NCBI GenBank assembly: GCA_036752465.1
Contig: DAIOSQ010000078.1
Location: 1-8,878, forward strand
DNA length: 8,878 nt
DNA from: DAIOSQ01 sp036752465
Lineage (GTDB): Bacteria; Pseudomonadota; Gammaproteobacteria; Legionellales; Legionellaceae
Reading direction: 5' to 3'
Shown: piece by piece, positions 1-6,511 of the stretch
How the letters are laid out: each line of letters begins with the position of its first letter
How positions within the stretch are numbered: position 1 is the stretch's first letter
Notes under the pieces: generated by a model
Told to the model about the DNA's origin: nothing
The model's database searches: none
Seen by the model: the letters and a program-made list of their open reading frames with translations, nothing else
Translations under genes and position numbers: made by a program

Positions 1-53
1 CGCCGATGATAGTGTGGAGTTTCTCCATGTGAAAGTAGGTCATCGCCAGGGTT
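1..53 (+). rRNA. rrf: 5S ribosomal RNA, 3' part (5' end outside window)
   Basis: The first ~50 bases align almost base for base with the 3' half of gammaproteobacterial 5S rRNA. They begin with the CGCCGATG block, continue through a GTGTGG...CCATGTG helix and the GAAAGTAGG segment, and end at GCCAGG. The 5' half lies upstream of the window. The exact mature end is uncertain by a few bases (about 50-53). The position directly before a strong terminator indicates that this is the last gene of an rRNA operon, with 16S and 23S expected upstream; that part is inference. Confidence 0.93.
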
Positions 54-63
54 TTATTATACG

Positions 64-88
64 AAGCGGCTTTTGCCGCTTTTTTTTT
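64..88 (+). terminator. Intrinsic terminator of the rRNA operon
   Basis: A perfect GC-rich stem (AAGCGGC pairing with GCCGCTT, about 64-70 and 75-81) with a four-T loop runs into a tract of nine T's. It lies about ten bases after the 5S end. This is the classical rho-independent arrangement and should end transcription of the rRNA operon. Confidence 0.92.
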
Positions 89-477
89 AAGATTTTTTCC
101 TGCGCTTCTCTGCTCAGCGGAAAAAGATCTTGCTCTTTGCTTAAGACGTCTATGGCATCTGGTGGGCCGGATAAAATTCTCTATGCGACTGCGCGAGAAG
201 AGTATTCTAATTATTATCGTGATGATCGCCGGAAACTTTATCAGATGCTACGCAATTGATTACTAATAACAGTCAGTTAACGGTCGTTCACCGCCCTCAT
301 CATGCTGTTATTGAAGCGTATCGTTTGTGGTCTTTGTGGTCATCTATCTGTACAAAAGTGATCAGACTCAGTGATGTTACATATTTTTTGTCATATATAG
401 CTTAATTAATCCGCTTCGCTTAAAAACAATGGAAGTTGTCTAGAAGAGCGACCAATTTAAGATTTGCTGATTCACCG
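89..477. other. Intergenic region without a recognisable gene
   Basis: About 390 bases separate the rRNA terminator from the end of the benE-like gene, and no coding region in them can be supported. A short open frame from the ATG at 152 to the TGA at 257-259 would encode 35 charged, Tyr- and Arg-rich residues. It has no ribosome binding site, and I do not recognise the peptide. Bases 324-341 are a perfect tandem duplication of a 9-base unit (TTTGTGGTC). The part from about 360 to 420 is AT-rich. I see no tRNA, no transposon end and no clear terminator for the - strand gene that ends at 478. The stretch may be decayed former coding DNA, but that is a guess. Confidence 0.6.
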
Positions 478-1659
478 TTAGCTTACTGCTACGATTTGCT
501 TGGGCTTCTTTTTGGCTTGCAGTATGATGCTTGCAAATACTCCGGCAACTAAACCCCAAAAGGCTGAACCAATCCCTAAAAAAGATATGCCTGATGCACA
601 GACTAAGATGGTTATCATCGCGGAGTCTCGGTGTGTTTCTTCAGCAAGTGCCGCATTGAGACTCGATCCTATGGTGCTAATAAGTGCTATACCCGCGAGA
701 GACAAGATCAATTCTTTAGGAAAAGCAGTGATTACATTGACAACAGTGACGCCTAGCAAGCCAATCACTAGCCAGCATATGCCAGCGAAAATAGTGGCAC
801 GATAGCGCAGCGCGGGGTTGATGTCCGCTTCTTTATTGGTACATATGGCAGCTGTCAAAGCAGCCAGGGAAATTGAGTAACAGCCAAAAGGTGCAAATAC
901 CAAGGTCACTCCGCCAATCCAAGTGATAATGGGGGATATGGGCGGCTGGTAGCCAGAGGCGTTGATAATAGCAATGCCGGGCAAGTTTTGCGAGGTCATT
1001 GTGACTACAAACAAGGGTATGCCAATACTGAGTAAAGTAGGTATGGAAAATTGTGGTTTGGTAAATATCGGAGTGGTTAATTGCCATTGAAAGTGCTCAA
1101 TGTGAAACAAACCTTGCACGTTGGCAATGGATACACCCACAATCAATACCAGAATGATGGTATATTTGGGAAAAAGTCGTTTGCCAAGCAAATAAGTGAT
1201 AAGCATGGCTGATACTAAGGAAAATGCATTCTGCATAACTGTAAAAAGATTCAAGCCGAAGTGAATCAGAATGCCAGCTAATACCGCAGATGTGAGTGAC
1301 CGTGGGATTTGTGAGATGAGTCGCTCAAAAATCCCAGTGATCCCGGCGATGATGGTCAGTATTGCTGCAAACACAAAAGCCCCTACCGCTTCTGGCATAG
1401 TAACCCCTGTGAGGCTGGTTGCGAGCAAGGCTGCCCCAGGGGTGGACCACCCTGCTAATATGGGCATTTTGTAATAGAGTGACAAGCCAATACAACAGCT
1501 GGCTAAACTTAAACCTAATGCGAACAGCCATGAGCTGATTTCTGCAGAAGATGCTCCAGCTTCAGTAGCCGCTTGAAAGACAATAATTGCTGAACTTGTA
1601 AAACCGACCAAAACAGCGATAAAGCCAGCAGTCATCTGTGATAATGAAAATCTAAACAT
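478..1659 (-). CDS. benE: BenE-family transporter (putative benzoate/H+ symporter)
   Basis: This is an inner-membrane protein of 393 residues, the usual length for the BenE family, whose characterised members import benzoate with protons. About 11-12 hydrophobic segments span nearly the whole chain. Family signatures visible include AGFIAVLVGFTSSA near the N terminus (11-24), GWSTPGAALLA (70-80), MTSQNLPG (221-228), ALTAAICTNKEA (267-278), the EETHRD loop (340-345) and GIGSAFWGLVAG (362-373). The frame is open further upstream to a TTG at 1725, inside rsgA. The ATG at 1659 is preferred because family members begin with the MFRFSLSQ-like sequence and because it lies just after the rsgA stop; no clear Shine-Dalgarno sequence precedes it. 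It is probably cotranscribed with rsgA. No aromatic degradation genes are near, so benzoate as substrate is only a family-based guess. Confidence 0.85.
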   Translation of the reverse strand: MFRFSLSQMTAGFIAVLVGFTSSAIIVFQAATEAGASSAEISSWLFALGLSLASCCIGLSLYYKMPILAGWSTPGAALLATSLTGVTMPEAVGAFVFAAILTIIAGITGIFERLISQIPRSLTSAVLAGILIHFGLNLFTVMQNAFSLVSAMLITYLLGKRLFPKYTIILVLIVGVSIANVQGLFHIEHFQWQLTTPIFTKPQFSIPTLLSIGIPLFVVTMTSQNLPGIAIINASGYQPPISPIITWIGGVTLVFAPFGCYSISLAALTAAICTNKEADINPALRYRATIFAGICWLVIGLLGVTVVNVITAFPKELILSLAGIALISTIGSSLNAALAEETHRDSAMITILVCASGISFLGIGSAFWGLVAGVFASIILQAKKKPKQIVAVS

Positions 1660-1666
1660 AACAGGA

Positions 1667-2644
1667 TCATGGGTTCGTGTATTGTTGAACAAGTGTAACA
1701 TAATTTTGATAGCGTTGCTTGGCAATTTGGCCCTGTTCCATGGCCTTCAACAAGCTACAGCCACGATCAGTGATATGATTGCAGTTGCGGTATTGACATT
1801 GCTGGAGGTAGGGTCTGAATTCACGAAATCCCCACGTGACTTCAGCCGGTGATATATTCGATAATTTGAACTCTCTGACACCCGGAGAATCAATAATCGC
1901 ACCACCATCAGGCAAGTGGTAAAGTGCGGTGTGGCTAGTAGTATGCTTACCTAACTCACTTAAATCTGAAATTTCCTTAATTTTCACATTGGTCTCCCAT
2001 GGCAACAATGCGTGAATGATTGATGATTTACCTACGCCTGATTGTCCTACAAAAATAGTGATATGGTTGACCAGAGCTTCTTTCAGTGTATCTAGGCCCA
2101 TTTCTTGCATACTGGAGCACAGGATGATCCGGTATTGCAGTGGCTGATATATTTGTTGTAAACAGTTGAAAATATCTGGATTCGTCAGATCACACTTGTT
2201 CAGAACAATAGTAATTTGTAATTGTAACGATTCAGCCAATACCAAATAACTATCTAATAATGGCCATGAGATCGCTGGTTTCGGTGCGACGACAATCGCG
2301 AGTTGAGTGATATTAGCAGCCATAGGCTTAACTTTGCCTTGTTTATTGGGGCGGCCCAAAATGCTGGATCTTGGATGGCAGCTCACAATAACACCCTGTT
2401 GTTTGCCCTCTTTCAGCCAAACCACTCTATCACCCGCGACCACAGGCTCGGTTATATTTGGGCGTACAGTGCAAGAAATGATAGCTCCCGCGTCATCTTC
2501 AACGAGTACTTGTTGACCGAAACACGTGATAACCAGGCCATTCTCTAGCACGGTATGTGAATTATCCAGAGTATTTATGCATAAATCAGCTTGTTTTTTT
2601 TGAATTCTATGTGCTTGTTGCTGCGTAATTTGACGTTTTCCCAT
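1667..2644 (-). CDS. rsgA: Small ribosomal subunit biogenesis GTPase RsgA
   Basis: RsgA is a cytoplasmic GTPase that binds the immature 30S subunit late in assembly and is released on GTP hydrolysis. The 325 residues show an N-terminal OB-fold region (about 35-95), then a circularly permuted GTPase domain in the order G4 (NKCD, 149-152), G1 P-loop (GQSGVGKSS, 200-208), a G2-like GKHTTSHT (232-239) and G3 (DSPGVREF, 252-259). A C-terminal zinc-binding segment follows with Cys283, Cys288, His290 and Cys296. All key residues are present. The frame is open upstream to 2827, but that part overlaps cca. The ATG at 2644 gives MGKRQITQQQAHR, which resembles the short basic start of known RsgA proteins, although no good Shine-Dalgarno precedes it. 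It is divergent from cca, and the transporter gene follows after 7 bases. Confidence 0.95.
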   Translation of the reverse strand: MGKRQITQQQAHRIQKKQADLCINTLDNSHTVLENGLVITCFGQQVLVEDDAGAIISCTVRPNITEPVVAGDRVVWLKEGKQQGVIVSCHPRSSILGRPNKQGKVKPMAANITQLAIVVAPKPAISWPLLDSYLVLAESLQLQITIVLNKCDLTNPDIFNCLQQIYQPLQYRIILCSSMQEMGLDTLKEALVNHITIFVGQSGVGKSSIIHALLPWETNVKIKEISDLSELGKHTTSHTALYHLPDGGAIIDSPGVREFKLSNISPAEVTWGFREFRPYLQQCQYRNCNHITDRGCSLLKAMEQGQIAKQRYQNYVTLVQQYTNP

Positions 2645-2651
2645 AAGAAAC

Positions 2652-2682
2652 TTGCTGGCATGAAGAGATTTCGATGTATAAT
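2652..2682 (+). promoter_or_regulatory. Candidate sigma70 promoter for cca-orn-queH
   Basis: A perfect -10 hexamer TATAAT lies at 2677-2682 in the short divergent region between rsgA and cca. The best -35 is TTGCTG (2652-2657), with a long 19-base spacer, so the promoter is only moderately convincing. Transcription would start near 2689, leaving a leader of about 24 bases before the cca start. The -10 box is flanked by GATG and CATC, a short inverted repeat that could be an operator or chance. This is inference from consensus matching only. Confidence 0.4.
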
Positions 2683-2712
2683 CATCACATTTAATTACAA
2701 GCGGGGCAATGA

Positions 2713-3957
2713 TTGGCAATAAAAGTTTATTTGGTCGGCGGGGCAGTGCGTGATCAATTGCTCGGATTGCCAATAGCTGAAAAAGACTGGGTCGTTGTCG
2801 GCAGTAACCCAGAGAGTATGCTCGCAAACGGCTTCAAACAAGTCGGCAAAGACTTTCCTGTTTTTTTGCATGCCGTGAGCAAAGAAGAATATGCTTTAGC
2901 CCGCCTAGAGCGTAAAGTGGGTCCAGGGTATTATGGGTTTCAATGTGACTTTCAAGCGAGTGTGACACTAGAGGAAGATTTACACCGTCGAGATTTGACT
3001 ATCAACGCTATGGCTATGGATGATCAGGGGCAGCTGATTGATCCATACGGCGGGATCAGTGATTTGCAGGACAGAATTTTACGACATGTTTCCTCGGCCT
3101 TTGTTGAGGATCCTGTAAGGGTCTTGCGTGTAGCACGGTTTTTGGCAAGGTTTCATCATTTGGGTTTCAGAATAGCTGAAGAAACCAGAGAGTTGATGTA
3201 TACCATGGTGAAAGACGGAGAACTGCTTCATCTGACAGCGGAGCGCGTATGGCAAGAATGGTGCAAAAGTTTGGCGACAACCAGCCCTGAGCAATTTATT
3301 CGAGCGTTGCGCGCCTGTGGTGCGCTGCAAGTTACAATGCCTGAGGTCGATCTGCTATTCGGTGTGCCAAACTCATGTACTCATCATCCAGAAGTGGACT
3401 CTGGCGAGCATTCATTGATGGTATTGGCTGAGGCTACAAAATTGTCTACTTCGCCCGTGGTTCGCTTTGCCTCTTTCTTACATGATCTGGGCAAGACCTT
3501 GACGCCCATTTCACAATGGCCAAGCCATCCTGAACATGCAGCTCGTGGGCCTATTGTGATAGGTCAGTTATGTCAACGGCTTAAAATCCCTTTGGCTTAT
3601 AAACGTTTTGCAGAATTGGTTGCACACTTTCATTTAGTTATTCATCAGGTGCACAATTTGCAGGCGGATACTATTGTTAAGATTTTGCAGGAAGTTGACG
3701 TGTTCCGAAAACCGCAGCAGTTTGAACTGCTGTTGCTTGCTTGCCAAGCAGACGCGCAAGGTCGGCTGAAGGCCGGCGATTATCCACAAGCCAATTGTTG
3801 GCGAGCCATAGTGACAAGTCTCAATGAGATTCAAGCCAAACATTGTGTAGCTGATGGCTTTATCGGTGAAACCATCAAAACAGAATTGCAGCGAAGGCGG
3901 ATTGCGGCTTTAGAAAATATTATACATTCTTGGAGTAAACGTGAAACACAATCATAA
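2713..3957 (+). CDS. cca: Multifunctional CCA tRNA nucleotidyltransferase
   Basis: The enzyme adds or repairs the 3'-CCA end of tRNAs using CTP and ATP, without a nucleic acid template. At 414 residues it matches the long enterobacterial form. In order it shows the nucleotidyltransferase motif GGAVRD (9-14), the metal-binding motif (23-25), RRDLTINAMA (92-101), the EDPVRVLRVARF motif (132-143) and a nucleotide-recognition and tRNA-binding region. A C-terminal HD domain follows, with HPEVDSGEH (225-233) and HDLGK (257-261). In E. coli this domain gives 2',3'-cyclic phosphodiesterase, 2'-nucleotidase and phosphatase activities. The first acidic residue of the motif that is DRD in E. coli is Glu here (EKD). 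The start is a TTG at 2713, chosen because the family begins with KIYLVGGAVRD; the upstream GGGG (2702-2705) is a weak ribosome binding site. The last 17 bases overlap orn. Confidence 0.95.
   Translation: MAIKVYLVGGAVRDQLLGLPIAEKDWVVVGSNPESMLANGFKQVGKDFPVFLHAVSKEEYALARLERKVGPGYYGFQCDFQASVTLEEDLHRRDLTINAMAMDDQGQLIDPYGGISDLQDRILRHVSSAFVEDPVRVLRVARFLARFHHLGFRIAEETRELMYTMVKDGELLHLTAERVWQEWCKSLATTSPEQFIRALRACGALQVTMPEVDLLFGVPNSCTHHPEVDSGEHSLMVLAEATKLSTSPVVRFASFLHDLGKTLTPISQWPSHPEHAARGPIVIGQLCQRLKIPLAYKRFAELVAHFHLVIHQVHNLQADTIVKILQEVDVFRKPQQFELLLLACQADAQGRLKAGDYPQANCWRAIVTSLNEIQAKHCVADGFIGETIKTELQRRRIAALENIIHSWSKRETQS
3932..3935 (+). promoter_or_regulatory. Ribosome binding site of orn, inside cca
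   Basis: GGAG lies five bases before the GTG at 3941 and within the cca reading frame. It fixes a non-ATG start that overlaps the end of cca, an arrangement expected to couple translation of the two genes. Confidence 0.75.
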
Positions 3958-4498
3958 CTTAATTTGGATAGATTTAGAGATGACAGGGCTTGAGCCAGCT
4001 CGAGATCGCATTATAGAAATAGCAACTGTTGTTACCGATGCACAATTGAATGTACTGGCAGAAGGTCCTGTGTTTGCTATATGGCAGGAGCCATCTATGC
4101 TGGCGACCATGGATGCGTGGAATGTCAGGCAACATAATCAATCTGGGCTAGTAAAACGAGTGCAGGAGCAAGGTATCTCTGAACAAATAGCCGAAAGCCG
4201 CACCATCGAATTTTTACAGAAATATGTCGATTCAGGGCATTCGCCAATGTGTGGCAATAGTATTTGCCAGGATAGGCGTTTTTTAGTGCGCTATATGCCG
4301 AGTTTGGCAGCTTTTTTTCATTACCGTAATTTGGACGTTAGTACGCTGAAAGAATTAGCGAAGCGCTGGAAACCGGAGATAATGTCAGGTCTGACGAAAG
4401 AGTCGCGACATTTGGCCCTAGCAGATATATATGATTCAATCGCCGAATTGAAGTATTATAGGTCACATTTTTTGCGTTTGGATGAAACAGGAGAATAA
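3941..4498 (+). CDS. orn: Oligoribonuclease (DnaQ-fold 3'-5' exonuclease)
   Basis: Orn degrades the shortest RNAs (dinucleotides, including the pGpG produced from cyclic-di-GMP) to mononucleotides in the cytoplasm and is essential in several gammaproteobacteria. The 185 residues include all five catalytic positions of the DEDDh family: Asp11 and Glu13 in WIDLEMTGL, Asp111 in SICQDRRFL, His157 in KESRHLAL and Asp162. The segments HYRNLDVSTLKELAKRWKPE (127-146) and NVRQHNQSGLV (61-71) are also typical. One small difference is Cys109 where E. coli has Gly (SIGQDR). The start is GTG at 3941, set by GGAG upstream; the gene overlaps cca by 17 bases and is followed by queH after one base. Its end carries the queH ribosome binding site, so the three genes look translationally coupled. 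Confidence 0.96.
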   Translation: MKHNHNLIWIDLEMTGLEPARDRIIEIATVVTDAQLNVLAEGPVFAIWQEPSMLATMDAWNVRQHNQSGLVKRVQEQGISEQIAESRTIEFLQKYVDSGHSPMCGNSICQDRRFLVRYMPSLAAFFHYRNLDVSTLKELAKRWKPEIMSGLTKESRHLALADIYDSIAELKYYRSHFLRLDETGE

Positions 4499-4499
4499 C

Positions 4500-5156
4500 A
4501 TGGTCGAACGTGAGTCCCTGCAACTACCTAATGGCGCTAGCCAACTGCTTCTGCATTCCTGCTGTGCACCGTGCTCGGGTGAGGTCATGGAGGCACTCTT
4601 GGCCAGTGGCATCAACTTCAGTATTTTCTTTTATAATCCCAATATTCATCCTATCCAAGAGTATGAAATTCGCAAGCAGGAAAATGTGAGTTTTGCTGAA
4701 AAAAACGGTATCCCATTTATTGATGCGGATTATGATAAAGATAATTGGTTTGCTCGGGTCAAGGGTTTAGAGTGGGAGCCAGAAAGAGGCAAACGCTGTA
4801 CCGCTTGTTTTGATATGCGCTTTGAACGTACGGCTTTGTACGCCTCTGAACATGGCTTTACACTCATCAGTAGTTCATTAGGCATTTCACGCTGGAAGGA
4901 CATGGATCAAATCAATCAGGCGGGCATTCGCGCCGCAAATCGTTATTCGGGCATGGAGTATTGGACCTACAACTGGCGAAAAAACGGTGGTGCAGAACGG
5001 ATGTATCAGATTGCAAAACGTGAAAATTTTTATCAACAAGAGTATTGTGGTTGCGTCTATTCCTTGCGCGATACCAATCAGTGGCGACAAAAGAATGCAC
5101 GTGAACGTGTTAAGATAGGGGTCAATTATTACGGTGAGCCGAATAAAAAAGATTAA
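4500..5156 (+). CDS. queH: Epoxyqueuosine reductase QueH
   Basis: QueH (formerly DUF208) performs the last step of queuosine synthesis, reducing epoxyqueuosine to queuosine at the tRNA wobble position; it is unrelated to the cobalamin-dependent QueG. The 218 residues contain the family's cysteine motifs: HSCCAPCS (19-26; Cys21, 22, 25), GKRCTACFDMR (97-107; Cys100, 103) and QQEYCGCVYS (179-188; Cys183, 185). The family binds a 4Fe-4S cluster and an additional iron; which of these cysteines serve which metal is not assigned here. Also typical are FFYNPNIHP (43-51), SSLGISRWKD (125-134) and YWTYNWRKNGG (154-164). The start ATG at 4500 is set by AGGAG at 4489-4493, six bases upstream and inside orn; an earlier in-frame ATG at 4482 has no such site. 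It is the third gene of the cca-orn-queH set. Confidence 0.94.
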   Translation: MVERESLQLPNGASQLLLHSCCAPCSGEVMEALLASGINFSIFFYNPNIHPIQEYEIRKQENVSFAEKNGIPFIDADYDKDNWFARVKGLEWEPERGKRCTACFDMRFERTALYASEHGFTLISSSLGISRWKDMDQINQAGIRAANRYSGMEYWTYNWRKNGGAERMYQIAKRENFYQQEYCGCVYSLRDTNQWRQKNARERVKIGVNYYGEPNKKD

Positions 5157-5160
5157 TTGA

Positions 5161-5213
5161 GCGTTCCGCAGCACTTTATTTGGTATACTTTGAACCCCAT
5201 GCTTTCCGCACAC
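5161..5213. repeat. Imperfect direct repeat in the queH/mltA intergenic region
   Basis: Two copies of a GCnTTCCGCA-CAC unit lie at 5161-5174 and 5201-5213, with starts exactly 40 bases apart. The copies differ by one substitution and one missing base. They fall between convergent genes, where no hairpin with a T-tract is seen. The function is unknown, and chance cannot be excluded for such a short match. Confidence 0.4.
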
Positions 5214-5231
5214 AAATTATACACATACACC

Positions 5232-6380
5232 CTAAGGTTGCATGCGATCTGCAACGTGTTTGGGCAGCAGTAACCAGTAACGCCCTTTGCTTTGCATGTT
5301 AGATGCTGCCAATATGGCCTTTTTGCCAGCGCCAAAAAAGATATCACCACGGATTTTTCCTTTGATAGCTCCACCAATATCTTGCGCAACCATTAACCGT
5401 TGAAATTGATCAGCAGTCCGGAAAGGATTATCGGTAGTGAGCCATAGCGGTGCACCCAATGGAACCCATGTTCTATCAATAGCCAAAGAATATCCTTGGG
5501 TCAAAGGAATGCCTTGTGCGCCTAAAGCACTTGTTTCTTTCAGTTTTTGGAAAAATACGAACGATTGGTTCTGCTGCAAAATATGGCTTTTTTCTTGCGG
5601 GTGCGATTCTAGATATTGTTTGATGCGGTAATAAGAAGCTTTGCTCTTTTCTAAGATACCTCTGCTTATCATGATGCTGGCAATGGATGTATAGCGCGCG
5701 CCATTTTCCCCTGCATAATTGATAGCAAGTGTACTACCATCTGGCAATTGAATGTTGCCGGACCCCTCAATTTCTAAAAATAAACGATCGACGTCACTTG
5801 CAATCCAGGCGATAACAGGGGCCAATTGAGCAATTGCACCATTGTCAATTTCTTTACGGGTGAATGTCTGCTGATAATGTTTTTTCGGCAAGGCATAAAT
5901 AGGTACGGTAAATTGCTTTGTTTTTATCAGGCTTCCCTGCACTGTGGGCAAATAATAGCCAGTAAACAAGCCCTCTTTGCGATGATGGCTCAGTTCGATG
6001 GGCACAAACCATCGTTCGAAGAAAGCCTTGGCAGTTTCGTTTGATAGCAAGCTCAAAGATTTTGCAGCAATACACGCTGGATGCCAGTCTTTGGCTTTTA
6101 GAGGAATATGGTTATTGCCTGTTTCTTGCTGTGGGTCGATGTTTAAAAAGACCTTACAGGATTCTTGAAATGCTTGAAGAGATTTCAAAAAATGGTTTTT
6201 GTGCCAACCCGGTAGTTTCTGGAACGCATCGTTGGCTATTGCAACAGCTTTTACATCAGTTGCTGGTTTTTGTGATAAGGGGATGGATATACCATCGCTG
6301 GATGGTAACCAACACCACCAGGTAACTCCAGCGAAAAAAGCGATGAATCCTGCTAGGCAAAATAGTACTTTATTTCTCAT
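5232..6380 (-). CDS. mltA: Membrane-bound lytic murein transglycosylase A (MltA family)
   Basis: MltA-type enzymes cleave the MurNAc-GlcNAc bond of peptidoglycan and form 1,6-anhydro-muropeptides in the periplasm during wall turnover. The 382-residue protein has an N-terminal hydrophobic segment (about 5-25), the MltA domain with FTGYY (139-143), VPIYALP (159-165), EIDNGAIAQLAP (177-188) and EGSGNI (205-210), then the C-terminal 3D domain. The three aspartates that name that domain are seen as Asp302 (AIDRTWVPLGAP), Asp334 (MVAQDIGGAIKG) and Asp346 (RGDIFFG); one of them is expected to be the catalytic acid. Overall it looks more like Neisseria GNA33 than E. coli MltA. No convincing lipobox is present: the nearest cysteine is Cys23 after TWW, so it may be anchored by its N-terminal helix or have that helix cleaved. 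The ATG at 6380 has no Shine-Dalgarno and sits 8 bases after a TATAAT. Confidence 0.92.
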   Translation of the reverse strand: MRNKVLFCLAGFIAFFAGVTWWCWLPSSDGISIPLSQKPATDVKAVAIANDAFQKLPGWHKNHFLKSLQAFQESCKVFLNIDPQQETGNNHIPLKAKDWHPACIAAKSLSLLSNETAKAFFERWFVPIELSHHRKEGLFTGYYLPTVQGSLIKTKQFTVPIYALPKKHYQQTFTRKEIDNGAIAQLAPVIAWIASDVDRLFLEIEGSGNIQLPDGSTLAINYAGENGARYTSIASIMISRGILEKSKASYYRIKQYLESHPQEKSHILQQNQSFVFFQKLKETSALGAQGIPLTQGYSLAIDRTWVPLGAPLWLTTDNPFRTADQFQRLMVAQDIGGAIKGKIRGDIFFGAGKKAILAASNMQSKGRYWLLLPKHVADRMQP

Positions 6381-6388
6381 GGAGAAAT

Positions 6389-6416
6389 ATTATACATAAA
6401 ATTAGGTAAATAGCAA
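6389..6416 (-). promoter_or_regulatory. Sigma70 promoter for mltA, probably leaderless
   Basis: Read on the - strand, TTGCTA (6416-6411) and a perfect TATAAT (6394-6389) are separated by 16 bases, a good sigma70 arrangement. Only eight bases lie between the -10 box and the A of the mltA ATG (6380). Transcription would therefore start at or within a base or two of the start codon, giving a leaderless or nearly leaderless mRNA. The absence of a ribosome binding site upstream of the ATG agrees with this. Confidence 0.6.
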
Positions 6417-6511
6417 CGATTTATGTGTGCATGAAAACATCAACTGGCAATGTTCGTGGTATAAGCCAGCGCATGATGGCGGTCTTCATCCTATTTTGAT
6501 TCGAGCAAGTT

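Noticed and set aside
14..259. 81-codon open frame starting inside the 5S rRNA
   Set aside because: Its first third is 5S rRNA and the rRNA terminator, so it cannot be a real gene as it stands; only the part from 152 is discussed, as a possible remnant.
1660..1725. N-terminal extension of the BenE-like protein to a TTG at 1725
   Set aside because: It would overlap the end of rsgA, has no ribosome binding site, and family members start at the position of the ATG at 1659.
2645..2827. 61-residue N-terminal extension of RsgA
   Set aside because: It runs antisense through the start of cca and does not resemble any RsgA sequence; the ATG at 2644 fits the family.
5180..5215. Possible tRNA T-arm (GGTTCAAA on the - strand) between queH and mltA
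   Set aside because: The flanking bases do not form the five-pair T stem and no acceptor or anticodon arms can be drawn.
6443..6470. CTGGC/GCCAG inverted repeat downstream of the small membrane protein gene, considered as a terminator
   Set aside because: The stem is only five base pairs, the loop is long and no T-tract follows on either strand.
6421..6489. 22-codon open frame on the - strand between mltA and the small membrane protein, with a similar 22-codon frame on the + strand
   Set aside because: Both are very short, lack a well-placed ribosome binding site and are not recognisable; two overlapping opposite frames suggest chance.
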